From the NCBI RefSeq assembly GCF_009916105.1, contig NZ_JAAAXQ010000006.1, forward strand, positions 1 to 54,714: 54,714 bases of DNA, written 5' to 3'. A program made the translations under genes and the position numbers. This document shows, in pieces, positions 9,653-18,681 of the stretch. The notes under the pieces were generated by a model. The model worked only from the letters and a program-made list of their open reading frames with translations, was not told the DNA's origin and made no database searches. The DNA comes from Streptomyces sp. GC420. GTDB lineage: Bacteria > Actinomycetota > Actinomycetes > Streptomycetales > Streptomycetaceae. Every line of letters begins with the position of its first letter. The stretch's first letter is position 1.

Positions 9653-10575
9653 TCAGAGGCCGAGGACGAGCTTGCCGCGCACCCGGCCCTCCTTGCTGAC
9701 GCGGTGCGCCGCGGCCGCCTCCTCCAGGGGGAGGACGGACTGGACCTCGACGTGCACGGCCCCGGAGTCGATGAGCGCGGCGATCGTGTGCAGCGCCCCG
9801 CCGTCGGGAGCGACGACGACACCGCGGGCCGTGATGCCGGGGCGGCGGTGCGCCTCGTCCAGGGGCTCCGGGAGCGTGATCAGGGTTCCGCCGGGCCGCA
9901 GGAGCCGCCACGGCGCGTGCTGCACCGGGCCGCCGACGGTGTCCAGGACGATGTCGAACGGATCCCCGGCGGACAGGTCCGCCGTCGCGCGGTCGGCCGG
10001 TTTGTCGACGCCCAGCCGGCGCAGGAAGTCCAGGTTGCGCGCGGAGGCGGTGGCGGTGACGTGCGCCCCGAAGTGCCGGGCGAACTGTACGGCGAAGTGG
10101 CGACGCCGCCCGCCCCCGCGTGCACCAGGATCCGCAGACCGGCTCCCACCCCGGCCGCCTCCAGCGCCTGCCACGCCGTCAGGGCGGCCAGCGGAACGGC
10201 GGCGGCCTCCGCAAAGGACAGCCGGGCCGGCTTGGGCACCACCGCGGAGGCGGGCAGGACGGCCAGCTCCTGGTAGGCGCCCCCGTACGGCAGGGGCAGC
10301 ATTCCGTACACGGCCTCGCCGACCGCCGGGCCGCCCGGCACCGTGGCCCGCACCACCCCCGCCACGTCCCAGCCCATGCCCAGCGGGAACGGGCGGTCGT
10401 TGCGCACTGCCCCTTCGCGGTGCTTCCAGTCGACCGGGTTCACCCCGGCAGCCATCACCTCCACGAGAACCTCGCCTTCCGCCGGATCCGGTTCCGGTCG
10501 CCGGGTGAGTTCCAGAACGCTCTCGTCGCCGTACCGCGAGAAGACCACTGCGCGCATCGAAGCCGCTCCTGTCAT
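9653..10575 (-). pseudogene. Zinc-independent MDR NADPH:quinone-type reductase, frameshifted
   Basis: The N-terminal part (start ATG 10575 or 10557, MRAVVFSRYGDESVLELT) carries the alcohol-dehydrogenase-like fold with AAGVNPVDWKHREG. The nucleotide-binding domain begins ILVHAGAGGV. There the frame breaks: the expected GHFAVQFARHFGAHVTATAS continues in the next frame to the stop at 9653 (end RVRGKLVLGL). Inserting one G into GTCGCCACTTC near 10099 restores a 307-residue protein, the normal length. It is therefore either a recent one-base-deletion pseudogene or a sequencing error in a GC run. It lacks the zinc-ligand lobe, as in quinone oxidoreductases. It is divergent from the XRE regulator gene, a common pairing in which the regulator controls the reductase. 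Confidence 0.8.
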
Positions 10576-10742
10576 ATCGGTCCTGCCCGTTCGTGTCCGC
10601 CGCGTCCGTCGTTTCGCGACGCAGCCACGGTGCGGGACCGCCGAAGAGGGAGCCACTACCCCCCGAGTACCAGGCGGGGAGGGAGCGGGGGGTACTGGCA
10701 GGGACAGGCTGCCGCGCGCCCTCCCGCGGGATACTGGCGCGC
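10576..10742. promoter_or_regulatory. Divergent promoter region with repeated TACTGG elements
   Basis: The 167 bases between the reductase and regulator starts include TACTGGC at 10693 and again at 10732, the latter just before the regulator ATG. TACCCCCCGAGTACCAGG at about 10656-10674 mirrors GCGGGGGGTACTGG. Such repeats fit binding by the adjacent HTH regulator, but this is inferred from position only. Confidence 0.35.
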
Positions 10743-11645
10743 ATGAACCCAGCCAGCGAACTCGGCAGCTTCCTGATGTCACGGCGTGCCCGGGTCACGC
10801 CGACGGCGGCCGGACTCCCCGCCTTCGGCCGGCGCCGGGTCGCAGGGCTCCGGCGCGAGGAGGTCGCCGAACTCGCGGGCGTCAGCGCCGTCTACTACAC
10901 GCGCCTGGAACAGGGCCGCGCCCACAACCCCTCCGACGCCGTGCTCGATGCCCTGGCGCGGGTACTGCGGCTCGACGCGACCGAGCGTGTGCACCTGTAC
11001 GACCTGCTACACCGGGCCCGCGACCGGAGCACCGCCGCGTCCGCGGCCGGCGCCGGAGAACCGGCGGCGGGCGTGCCCGTACGGGACGGGCTGCGGCGTC
11101 TCCTGACAGCGGTGGGCGCGGTCCCGGCGTACGTCCTGAGTCCGGCGATGGACGTCCTCGACGCCAACGACCTGGCCCACGTCCTCGTCGGCGCTCCGGA
11201 CCCGGCTTCCGGCGGGAGGCTCAACCTCGCCCGTCATGTCTTCCTCGACCCCGCCGCCCGGGAGCTGTACCCCCGGTGGGAAGACGTGGCCCGCCAGACC
11301 GCCGGCTTCCTGCGCTTCTCCGCCGGCCGGCGCCCCCATGACGCGCGGCTCGCGCGGCTCGTCGCCGAACTGTGCCGCCACAGCCCGGAGTTCCGCTCCC
11401 TGTGGGCGACCCAGGAGGTGCGGGAGAAGTCGTACGGCACGAAGAGCTTCCGGCATCCCGTGGTCGGCGGCTTCGACCTCACGTACGAGACACTCGCACT
11501 TCCCGGAGACGAGTGCCGGTCCCTGGCGGTCTTCACCGCCCCCGACGCCCGTGCGGACGCCGCGCTGCGGCTGCTCGGCAGCTGGACGGCACCGGCCCCG
11601 ACCGGCACACCAGCCGACAACGCGCATCACGGATTCGGGTGGTGA
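10743..11645 (+). CDS. XRE-family regulator with MmyB-like ligand domain
   Basis: This 300-residue transcription factor has an N-terminal XRE helix-turn-helix (residues about 12-75). Its core RRVAGLRREEVAELAGVSAVYYTRLEQGRAHNPS is the signature of this actinobacterial group. The C-terminal half (DVLDANDLAHVLVG onwards to LTYETLALPGDECRSLAVFTA) matches the MmyB-like, PAS-related ligand-binding domain. It is transcribed divergently from the broken reductase gene and probably regulates it together with itself. The reductase frameshift would leave this regulator without its usual target product. Confidence 0.9.
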   Translation: MNPASELGSFLMSRRARVTPTAAGLPAFGRRRVAGLRREEVAELAGVSAVYYTRLEQGRAHNPSDAVLDALARVLRLDATERVHLYDLLHRARDRSTAASAAGAGEPAAGVPVRDGLRRLLTAVGAVPAYVLSPAMDVLDANDLAHVLVGAPDPASGGRLNLARHVFLDPAARELYPRWEDVARQTAGFLRFSAGRRPHDARLARLVAELCRHSPEFRSLWATQEVREKSYGTKSFRHPVVGGFDLTYETLALPGDECRSLAVFTAPDARADAALRLLGSWTAPAPTGTPADNAHHGFGW

Positions 11646-12086
11646 TCCGCGACCGCCTCGCAGAGCGGTCGCAACGGCGGACTCCCCACGAAGCCGGTCT
11701 CGCCGGCGGTGAGAGATCCGGCCATGTACGGCGGCACGGCGGGAGTCCAGGACGGCGCGGCAACCGGCGCGGTCGCCGGATCCGCGCGGGCGCCGAGTTC
11801 GCCGAGGATGACGTGACGGTCACCGAACGAGACGGGTGCTGCAAGCCGAGGGATTCTTGCGGATTGCCGGGCGAACGCCGCGCCGCCGCCTCGTCGTCGC
11901 CGAGCACAACTGAACCTGCCTGCTGACCGGGCCTGTTCCAGGGCTGTGGCACCGGGGAAGACGCCCGGCTCGAGGAACCGCAGGTGCCGTCTCAGCGGAC
12001 CGCCGCTCCTCGGGGCCGGCGGCCCGATCCCGCGAGACGACACGTCCTGGCCAGGGCAGCGGAAGCCGCTGGTAGATTCACCCGTC
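11646..12086. other. 441-base stretch, possible minus-strand gene remnant
   Basis: No clear gene is present. A minus-strand frame ending at 11627, overlapping the 3' end of the XRE gene, reads protein-like (VSFGDRHVILGELGARAD, then AAPSWTPAVPPYMAGSL and PPLRPLCEAVADHH). It lacks an identifiable start and could be a decayed C-terminus. A TAGATT at 12073-12078 probably serves as the -10 element of the next plus-strand gene. Confidence 0.35.
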
Positions 12087-12479
12087 GTGCGATCACGTGA
12101 GTACGACCTCGACTTCCGTGACCGGGCAGGCCGGACCCGGGCCTGGGGCATCGGCCTGCTGGCCGTGGCCGGGCTGCTGTGGACCTGGTGCGCGCTGCTG
12201 CTCCTCACCCCGTACGAGGTGGACCGCGAGCCCGACGACCAGTACCCGGTGGAATGCGAGTCGCGGCTGCTGACGGGGCGCGGCACGGCCAACGAGGGCC
12301 TGGGACACGGCGACTACTGCCAGAACGAGCGCGACTGGCCGGAGGCCGTGGCCGTGCTGGGGCTGTCCCTGCCGGTGTCCGTGGCCGGAGCGGTCCTGTT
12401 CACCAGTGGCAGCGTCGGCCAACGGATGAGCGCCCACGCCGAGGCGATGCGCGAACTGGACCGGATTGCCGACGAGTGA
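12087..12479 (+). CDS. Small two-helix membrane protein
   Basis: The frame opens with GTG at 12087 (VRSREYDLDFRDRAGRTRAW) and gives 130 residues. Two hydrophobic helices (GIGLLAVAGLLWTWCALLLL and AVAVLGLSLPVSVAGAVLF) flank a loop with two cysteines (ECESRLLTG and GDYCQNERDW) that could pair outside the cell. No ribosome site precedes the GTG, but a TAGATT hexamer ends nine bases upstream, consistent with a leaderless message. The family is not recognised. It converges with the secreted protein gene at 12720. Confidence 0.6.
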   Translation: MRSREYDLDFRDRAGRTRAWGIGLLAVAGLLWTWCALLLLTPYEVDREPDDQYPVECESRLLTGRGTANEGLGHGDYCQNERDWPEAVAVLGLSLPVSVAGAVLFTSGSVGQRMSAHAEAMRELDRIADE

Positions 12480-12671
12480 GGGCGCTCATCCCGTGAAACC
12501 GGTCCTGCGCGGTGTGTTCGCCGCGCCGCGGTCCACGAGGATCGCCGGGCCGCAGCCCGCGGGCGGCTCGCTCCGCTTCCACCGAGCGCAGCAGGCGGGT
12601 GGTCTCGCAGTCACCGCGCGTTGACGATGTGCGCAGGGCGCGGTGACGACGGCGGGGCGGCTCATCGCCCG

Positions 12672-12705
12672 GGGGCCGGCTGCCGGTTGGCCGACGGCCG
12701 GCCCC
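12672..12705. terminator. Bidirectional hairpin between convergent genes
   Basis: GGGGCCGGC (12672-12680) pairs perfectly with GCCGGCCCC (12697-12705) across a 16-base loop. It lies in the 240-base gap between the convergent genes ending at 12479 and 12720. It is a strong GC stem without a T run, as is usual for Streptomyces terminators. Confidence 0.5.
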
Positions 12706-12719
12706 GCACAGTCGGCTCG

Positions 12720-13292
12720 TCAGCCGAGACCGGGGGTCAGCCGCCACACCGTGAGGTCGAACGCGAAGGCGGTGGAGCAGGACAGCGGGACCGTCGTGCC
12801 GAGTACCTTCACCGTGGCCGCCGTGCGGAGCGGTGTGTTGGTGCCCTTGGTGATCACGTAGTGGCCGGCGGGGTCCTCGACGACCTCGTGCACGGGCTCG
12901 GGCCTGCCCGCGGCCGCGTAGGTGCCGCCGATGACCGCGTCGCCCGCCGGTTCGGCCGTGTCGTCCAGCTTCCTGACGGGGATGGCGGCCGCGATCGTCC
13001 CGTTCGAGAACAGCGTGGTGTCCTCGGGGCCGTAACCGCCGCCGTACTCACCCTCGGGCGTCTCGATCGACACGCTGGTGTGCGAGCCGAACGCGGAGTT
13101 CTGGTAGAGGTCAACGGCGACGGTGACGCCTGCGGACTGCCCGGCACAGGACAGCGCGTAGCCCTTCTCGATCGTCTTCACCGGCGTGGATCCGCCCTGC
13201 GCCGCAGGGGTCGCCTGTGCCGCCCCGGCGGTGGAGGCGACCACCCCGGCACCGATCAGGCAGGCCAGCGCGACTCGTGTCATGGTTCTCAA
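12720..13292 (-). CDS. Secreted protein of unknown function
   Basis: The 190-residue frame begins with a Sec signal peptide: basic RTMTR, a hydrophobic core VALACLIGAGVVASTAG, and AQA as a likely cleavage motif. The mature domain has two cysteines (YALSCAGQ and VPLSCSTAF) likely to form a disulphide, and many short beta-strand-like stretches. I choose TTG at 13292 because the AGGGGGG site is seven bases upstream of it. The ATG nine bases further in (13283) is more distant from that site. No family is recognised and it is monocistronic. Confidence 0.7.
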   Translation of the reverse strand: MRTMTRVALACLIGAGVVASTAGAAQATPAAQGGSTPVKTIEKGYALSCAGQSAGVTVAVDLYQNSAFGSHTSVSIETPEGEYGGGYGPEDTTLFSNGTIAAAIPVRKLDDTAEPAGDAVIGGTYAAAGRPEPVHEVVEDPAGHYVITKGTNTPLRTAATVKVLGTTVPLSCSTAFAFDLTVWRLTPGLG

Positions 13293-13574
13293 CTCGGTTC
13301 CCCCCTGGGCTCTGAGCCCAAGTGTGTCGTTTTACACGCGTTGCGGGGGCTGAGACACACAAGACACGTATTCGGTTGCGGTAAGCACCAGGAATCTTCA
13401 CGCGGCTCCCCGGCCGTGGAGCCGCACCATCCCCAGCCGCGGCAGGCTCGCCGACGGCGACCTGTTCACTGTCGGCCGCCCGGCACAGGGACAGCGGGAC
13501 GACACCCGGAGGCACGAGGCTGCCCGTGGGCTCAGGCGGCCGGTGGCGGATCCCCCGTCCGGCGAAGGGCGGCG

Positions 13575-14225
13575 TCACGAGACCGGCCTGAGGTAGTTGA
13601 GGGCGAGTCGGGTGAGTTCCTCGAGGAACTGCTCCCTCGGGATGGGGGGTCGGTCGAGCAGATATCGGACGGTGACGTGCTCGACTGTGCGCACCAGCAT
13701 CCACACCGCTGTGTCGAGGGGGGTGTCCGGGCGCAGGCCGCCGCGCTGTGTCGTCAGATAGGCGTGGACCAGCTCGCCGATGCGCTGCTCGAAGGCGCGC
13801 AGCGTGCGACCGTCGTCCAGCCGGGGGCCGTGCTCGACCGCGGCGCGCAGGAACGGCGGCTCGACGTCGAGTCCGTCCAACAGCGCTGCGAGGGTGGTCC
13901 GGACGATCACGGGCGCGGGTTGCTCGAAGTGGCCGGACATCCGGGTGGTGACGCTGGAGACGAGCGCGTCGCTGTAGCGCTCCAGCACCGCCGAGACGAT
14001 GGCGTCCTTGTGGGGGAAATACTGGTACAGCGAGCCGGGGCTGATCCCTGCGGTCGTCGCGATCCGGCTGGTCGACGCGCCCTCGTAGCCGTACTCGGCC
14101 AGGACGTGCCGGCCGGCGTCGAGGATGCGTTCCACCATCGCCCGGGACCGTTCCTGGCGTGGTGTCCTGCGCGGTGAAATGCGAGCGGCCGTGGTGCGCC
14201 GCGCGTTCCGGCGAGGCGATGACAT
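13575..14225 (-). CDS. TetR-family transcriptional regulator
   Basis: This 216-residue repressor-type protein has its DNA-binding domain at about residues 25-75. The signature is RILDAGRHVLAEYGYEGAST followed by RIATTAGISPGSLYQYFPHK. The variable C-terminal ligand domain includes PPFLRAAVEHGPRLDDG. The ATG at 14225 lacks a good ribosome site, so the start is uncertain by a few codons. It is divergent from the MpaB-family oxygenase gene across 53 bases. The usual TetR arrangement makes that gene its probable target. Confidence 0.9.
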   Translation of the reverse strand: MSSPRRNARRTTAARISPRRTPRQERSRAMVERILDAGRHVLAEYGYEGASTSRIATTAGISPGSLYQYFPHKDAIVSAVLERYSDALVSSVTTRMSGHFEQPAPVIVRTTLAALLDGLDVEPPFLRAAVEHGPRLDDGRTLRAFEQRIGELVHAYLTTQRGGLRPDTPLDTAVWMLVRTVEHVTVRYLLDRPPIPREQFLEELTRLALNYLRPVS

Positions 14226-14278
14226 GGGCGTCAGGAAGCGAATTGAACGCGAGTACGACGGGCAGTCAGCATCGACTC

Positions 14279-15580
14279 ATGGTCGCACACGAGCCGCCGC
14301 AGCGTGATACCCCCGTCGGGCCGAGTGACGTGACGACGCCCCCGTCTCCGTATCCGCGACGCTTTCGCGAGACCGAGGGCCTCAACCGCCGTCTGGGCAG
14401 ACCGCTACGGCTGCTGCTGCGGCGCCAAGGCAGGACGGACCCGGCGCTGTTGGCGGCCATCGGGGAGCGGTTGACGGCGCGCGACACGGTCGGAGCGGCG
14501 CTGGCGAGCGCCATGCGGATCACCGACACGACGCATCCGGACAGGGTGACGATGAGGCAGTTCCGGGTTGCGCTCGCCGACGGGATCGACGCGGTACCGA
14601 ACCCTCCGCCGGCTCTGCGGGAATTCTTCGCCGCGGTCGACCCGGTGCCGGACTGGGTCGACTTCGACCTGGTCAACGAGGGCGGCCGGGTGGCCCGCAG
14701 GTTCGGCCGCAACGCCGCTGACGTGATGCTGCAGCTGGCGCTGATCGGCTCCTACCGGTTCGACGGACCGCCTCGGCTGCTGGTCGAGACCGGCGGCCTG
14801 ACCGGCGGTTCCGCCCTGCGCAGGATCGCCGAGACCCAGCAGTGGGCGACCGCGGTCACCGGTCACGACGCGATGCGCCGCTCCGGGCCGGGCTTCCGCC
14901 TCACGGTGCACGTCCGGCTCATGCACGCCCTGGTCAACCATCAGATGGAGCACAGCGGGCGATGGGACACCGGCCGCTGGGGACTGCCGGTGAACCAGTC
15001 CGATCTGGCCGCGACCCTCGGCCTGTTCAACGCGGTCCAGTTGCTCGGCGTCCGACTGCTCGGGGTACGCGTCACTCGCGCCGAGTCGCGAGCGCTCATG
15101 CACCTGTGGAAGTACGTCGGCCATCTGATGGGCGTGGACGAGGACTGGCTCTGCGACCACGAGCGATCCCAGCACCGGTTCAATTACCACCTGTTGCTCA
15201 CCCAGAGCTACGGGGGCTCGGCCGGACCGCCCCTCGCCAACGCCCTCGTGGAGGCCCAGACCGCCCTGCACTTCGCCCACTTCGCCCGAGTGCGCCGCTC
15301 CTACGCCCGAGCGCGGCTGCTGAGCATGCTGCGGTACTTTCTCGGCCGCCGGGGTGTGCGGGATCTGCACCTGCCCGTGGCCCTGCCCTGGGCCGTGCCG
15401 CCCCTGCTGGCCGTCAACCTCCTGCGCTACCACGTCCTCGGTCGCACCTCTGCGGGCCGCGCATACCTGTTGCGCAGCGGTGACCGGTTCATCCGGCGGA
15501 ATCTGCGGCGCTACTTCGGCGAACAGACCCCCGATGTCGGGGCACTTGAGGCCGGGCCCTCGGGGAATCCCTCGCACTGA
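14279..15580 (+). CDS. MpaB-family oxygenase (DUF2236)
   Basis: The protein is 433 residues from the ATG at 14279. It belongs to the DUF2236 family, which includes the fungal oxygenase MpaB and is related to latex-clearing protein, a b-type-heme oxygenase. Recognisable segments are RFGRNAADVMLQLALIGSYR, the helix FRLTVHVRLMHALVNHQM that resembles the family's Arg/His-containing core, and the C-terminal helix FIRRNLRRYFGEQ. It is all helical with no signal peptide. The ribosome site at this start is weak. An upstream in-frame start would overlap the TetR gene and is less likely. The substrate is unknown and the adjacent TetR gene suggests inducible expression. It converges with the next gene with five bases between stops. 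Confidence 0.8.
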   Translation: MVAHEPPQRDTPVGPSDVTTPPSPYPRRFRETEGLNRRLGRPLRLLLRRQGRTDPALLAAIGERLTARDTVGAALASAMRITDTTHPDRVTMRQFRVALADGIDAVPNPPPALREFFAAVDPVPDWVDFDLVNEGGRVARRFGRNAADVMLQLALIGSYRFDGPPRLLVETGGLTGGSALRRIAETQQWATAVTGHDAMRRSGPGFRLTVHVRLMHALVNHQMEHSGRWDTGRWGLPVNQSDLAATLGLFNAVQLLGVRLLGVRVTRAESRALMHLWKYVGHLMGVDEDWLCDHERSQHRFNYHLLLTQSYGGSAGPPLANALVEAQTALHFAHFARVRRSYARARLLSMLRYFLGRRGVRDLHLPVALPWAVPPLLAVNLLRYHVLGRTSAGRAYLLRSGDRFIRRNLRRYFGEQTPDVGALEAGPSGNPSH

Positions 15581-15585
15581 CGTCG

Positions 15586-15981
15586 TCACTCCTCCGGCAG
15601 CCGTACCCAGGGCGCCAGGCGCTCCCCGGCAGCCAAGTCGTCGCGCGAGTACCGGAACACGGTTCCCCGGACAATGTCGAGCTGCCCGGCGGCGATCAAG
15701 CCCGTGGCGGGCTGCGTGCCGCCGGCATCGGCCTCGAAGGCGACCAGCACGGCAGGTGTCTCACCGATCTGCCGGGACACGGTCCGGACCTCGTCCGGTG
15801 TCGGCTCACGGAAGGCCGGGTCGTGGAAGGCTGCCGGGCACATGACGAAGGCCGGATCGCTGAAGACGAGCTCCAGGCCGTGGTGGTACGACAGGTCGTG
15901 ACTGGCGCCCAGCCGCAGACGAGCAGCGTCCCAGGCGACAACGTCCCAGTCCCACCAGGAACCTTCTGGAAGTTGAATCAC
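15586..15981 (-). CDS. Conserved hypothetical protein
   Basis: The GTG at 15981 lies seven bases after an AGGGGGG site and opens a 131-residue acidic protein (IQLPEGSWWDWDVVAWD). It contains HHGLELVFSDPAFVMCPAAF and ends APWVRLPEE. A longer frame upstream lacks a ribosome site. I do not recognise a domain and it has no signal or membrane segment. The 304 bases upstream, to the VWA gene, contain no other gene that I can support. Confidence 0.65.
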   Translation of the reverse strand: MIQLPEGSWWDWDVVAWDAARLRLGASHDLSYHHGLELVFSDPAFVMCPAAFHDPAFREPTPDEVRTVSRQIGETPAVLVAFEADAGGTQPATGLIAAGQLDIVRGTVFRYSRDDLAAGERLAPWVRLPEE

Positions 15982-16285
15982 GAGCCTGCCCCCCTGACAT
16001 CGAACGCCAGCGCAGGCTACACCGGCGCCCAAGCTCTCGACTCGACCGCTTGGCACCGTGAGGTGTCTACCGCCTCACCACCACCCGAGCACGGGCCGGG
16101 GAGCCCGCCTACGCGGGCACCGGCCGGCCGCCGAGAATGCAGTACCCCGATGCGCCGCAGACCGTGAAGGACCTGGTCCTCGCGGCCGGCCGGACGGCGG
16201 CCAGGGCCGGTGTCCTGGCGGGAGGGATCCCGGCCGGGCTGCGGCCGGACCGGTAGACTCCGGGACCCGACCGGGTTCCAAGGCG

Positions 16286-17326
16286 TCAGAGCATAAGCAG
16301 GAGCCGCGTGTTCGGTACGAGCTTCCGGTTCACGCTGGTGCTCTGCACGAAGATCGTGAAGTCGTCGTTGTGGTCCGGCTTGACGCGAACTTCCTCGGCC
16401 GGCAGACCGAGCAGGCCCCGGGCCTCGGGCCCCGTGTACACCCGGTCCGTCTTCTTCTCCAGCACCGCAATCTGCTTCTGCGCCTGGATCTTCTCCGACT
16501 TGCTCAGCTGGTAGAACGCACCACCGGTACGGTAGGTGTGCCCGCATTCGATGACCCAGTCCCGGATCGCCGCGTTACGAGCCACTGGGATCAGCTGGTA
16601 CTCCGACGGATTCACCGGAGTGAGGCCGGCCGCCTTGATGGTGTCCTTGTTGACCGCCTCCGCACCCATGGAGAACACCGCCCGCGATCCCCGGATGCCC
16701 TGTGCGCGGCCCACCATGAACTTCTCGGTGGCCTGCTGGATGACCTGCCCGGCCTCCTCCAGACCCTGTGTGCTCGTGGCGTCCCAGATGGCGATGTTGT
16801 CCTTCGGGAAACCGCACTGCATGGCCTCGCGCTTGCCCATCTGGTCCGGCACAAGGACGGCCAGCGTCCAGTTGTCCTCCTGTGTCCCGATCATCTCGGC
16901 CACGGCCTCGACCAGTTCACGCGGATCCCTGGTAGGGGCATCCGGGCAGCGGTGACTTGCGTTCTCCTGCCCGTCGGTGAGTACGAACGTCAGGAAGCTG
17001 TGGTCGCCGTACAGTTGAGCTGTCTGCGCCAGCTCCCGCTGTGACTTCAGTGCGGCCGCCAGCAGAGCCGTCATTCCACCGACCCGATACAGCTGCTTCA
17101 GCGACGGCATCCGCAGCACGTCCTTGTCGTAGACGACGCACTCCACCTTGTCTGCGAAGACGTACACCGTGACGCGGGTCTCCTGGTCCAGTTCCCTCGA
17201 TCGGCGGGCAAGATATGCAATCTGCTGGTCGGCGACTTCGACGACCTTGCGGCGCAGGTGCGACATGGACGAACTGGCATCCAGCACAAGAGCAACGTGA
17301 TTGATGTAGTTCTGGTCTCCGGACAT
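16286..17326 (-). CDS. VWA-domain protein
   Basis: The 346-residue cytoplasmic protein has a von Willebrand factor A domain over about residues 8-200. Its metal-ion-dependent adhesion site DASSSM is at residues 16-21, with the later Thr and Asp positions in GGMTALL and FVLTDGQENAS. The C-terminal part (GHTYRTGGAFYQLSKSEKIQ onwards) is not assigned. A GGGGGAG site precedes the ATG. VWA proteins usually present a protein ligand. No AAA ATPase or chelatase partner is adjacent, so the role is open. A glycosyltransferase remnant lies upstream. Confidence 0.75.
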   Translation of the reverse strand: MSGDQNYINHVALVLDASSSMSHLRRKVVEVADQQIAYLARRSRELDQETRVTVYVFADKVECVVYDKDVLRMPSLKQLYRVGGMTALLAAALKSQRELAQTAQLYGDHSFLTFVLTDGQENASHRCPDAPTRDPRELVEAVAEMIGTQEDNWTLAVLVPDQMGKREAMQCGFPKDNIAIWDATSTQGLEEAGQVIQQATEKFMVGRAQGIRGSRAVFSMGAEAVNKDTIKAAGLTPVNPSEYQLIPVARNAAIRDWVIECGHTYRTGGAFYQLSKSEKIQAQKQIAVLEKKTDRVYTGPEARGLLGLPAEEVRVKPDHNDDFTIFVQSTSVNRKLVPNTRLLLML

Positions 17327-17442
17327 GACAGCTCCCCCGCTTTCCGACGCGATGCCCCTACCGTCTCACCCACCACTGACAATCGATCTTGGCTCCGAGC
17401 TTGTCCCACCTCGCGCGGTTGTTCGATGCCCGCACGCCCGGC

Positions 17443-17592
17443 TATCGCGCGGCTGCAGGCCGCGGCCTGCACCGGCCCGAGATCGTCGTCCACCACCCCG
17501 CCACCGACCCGGCACGCCACGCAACGTTCTACCGCTTCAACGCACGCAACCGGGTGTGGCCGGCACGCCGCAACCTTCCGCTGCCCCCGGTC
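17443..17592 (+). pseudogene. Remnant of family 2 glycosyltransferase
   Basis: About 50 codons on the plus strand read YRAAAGRGLHRPEIVVHHP then TDPARHATFYRFNARNRVW and ARRNLPLP. That closely resembles the stretch of actinobacterial GT2 enzymes after the catalytic region. There is no proper start or catalytic DXD region upstream, and the frame loses similarity after LPLPPV. I take it as a fragment left by deletion. The rest of the 341-base gap holds nothing else that I recognise. Confidence 0.4.
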
Positions 17593-17667
17593 ACAACGCG
17601 GAGGTTGCCGCAGTTTGAGGACCCACCCAACCGGGGGCTTCCCGCGGGGGACGCGACCGGCCACGCG

Positions 17668-18654
17668 TCAGACCCACTGGAACACGGCATCCGACCCCGC
17701 CCGGACGCCTGCCTCGTCGCTCAGGGCGTCGTGCGGCCAGCCCGCCTGGTAGACGGTGTCCAGGTAGCGCTCACCGAGGTCCGGGGCGATCGCCACCGCG
17801 GTCAGTGGCCGTCCTGGGTGACGGGCCAGCCAGTCCGACGCTCCGCTGACCACCGTTCCGGTGGAGCCGCCGAAGAGGAAGCCCCGGCCGGCCAGCAGGC
17901 GGCAGGTGTGGATGGTTTCCGCCTCTCCCACGTGCACCACCTCGTCGACGTAGGACTCGTCGAGCAGAGAGGGACGGACGCTGGTGCCCAGACCGGGAAT
18001 CAGCCGGCGACCGGGCTTCCCGCCGAAGGTCACCGAGCCGGCCGCGTCCACCGCCACGATCCGCACCCGCCGGCGCCACTGCCAGAACCAGCGCGCGCAC
18101 CCCATCAGCGTGCCCGTGGTGCCGGCCCCCACGAAGAGGACGTCCAGGTGGGGGAAGCGGCTGGCGATCTCCGGGGCCGTCGTACGGTAGTGCGCCTTCC
18201 AGTTGTTGGGGTTGGCGTACTGGTTCAGCCACACGTACCGGTCGTCTGAGGCGCACAGCGCACGCACGTGGGCGAGGCGGGCGCCCAGGAAACCGCCGTG
18301 CAGATCGGGTTTGTCGATCACGTGGACCGTGCTGCCCAGCGCCTCCATCAGCCGCCTGGTCGGCAGGTTGCACCGGGTGTCGGTCACGCACAGGAATCGG
18401 TAGCCCCGGCTCGCCGCGATCATGCTCAGTGCCACGCCGAGGTTGCCGGAGGAGGACTCGACCAGGACCGAGCCGGGCTTCAGGGTGCCGTCCTGTTCGG
18501 CGGCCCGGACCATCTCGGCGGCGGCCTTCAGCTTGATCGAGCCGGCGAAGTTGAAGCCCTCGCACTTCAGGAAGAGCGGGATGCCGAAGGTCGCCCGCAA
18601 GTTGACGTAGAGCTCCTCCTCGTTGAAGTCGGTGGGCTCGGAGATGACGGGCAT
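17668..18654 (-). CDS. sbnA: SbnA-like PLP enzyme (Dap biosynthesis, first step)
   Basis: This 328-residue member of the cysteine synthase fold group resembles SbnA, which joins O-phosphoserine and glutamate into N-(2-amino-2-carboxyethyl)-glutamate. Visible features are the PLP lysine at residue 41 in NFAGSIKLKAA, the substrate loop SSSGNLGVALSMIAASRGY, and the phosphate-binding glycine run GAGTTGTLMG. I start at the ATG 18654 because GAGGGG lies seven bases upstream. An ATG six codons earlier has no site. It is the last gene of the five-gene operon, 27 bases after sbnB. Pairing with the SbnB-like gene strongly favours diaminopropionate synthesis over cysteine synthesis. Confidence 0.88.
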   Translation of the reverse strand: MPVISEPTDFNEEELYVNLRATFGIPLFLKCEGFNFAGSIKLKAAAEMVRAAEQDGTLKPGSVLVESSSGNLGVALSMIAASRGYRFLCVTDTRCNLPTRRLMEALGSTVHVIDKPDLHGGFLGARLAHVRALCASDDRYVWLNQYANPNNWKAHYRTTAPEIASRFPHLDVLFVGAGTTGTLMGCARWFWQWRRRVRIVAVDAAGSVTFGGKPGRRLIPGLGTSVRPSLLDESYVDEVVHVGEAETIHTCRLLAGRGFLFGGSTGTVVSGASDWLARHPGRPLTAVAIAPDLGERYLDTVYQAGWPHDALSDEAGVRAGSDAVFQWV

Positions 18655-18681
18655 GGCGGTCCCCTCGTTCATGGCGGCCGG

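Noticed and set aside
17668..18654. Simple cysteine synthase annotation for the PLP enzyme
   Set aside because: Its partner is an SbnB-like dehydrogenase within the same operon as an NRPS, which fits Dap synthesis much better than cysteine synthesis.
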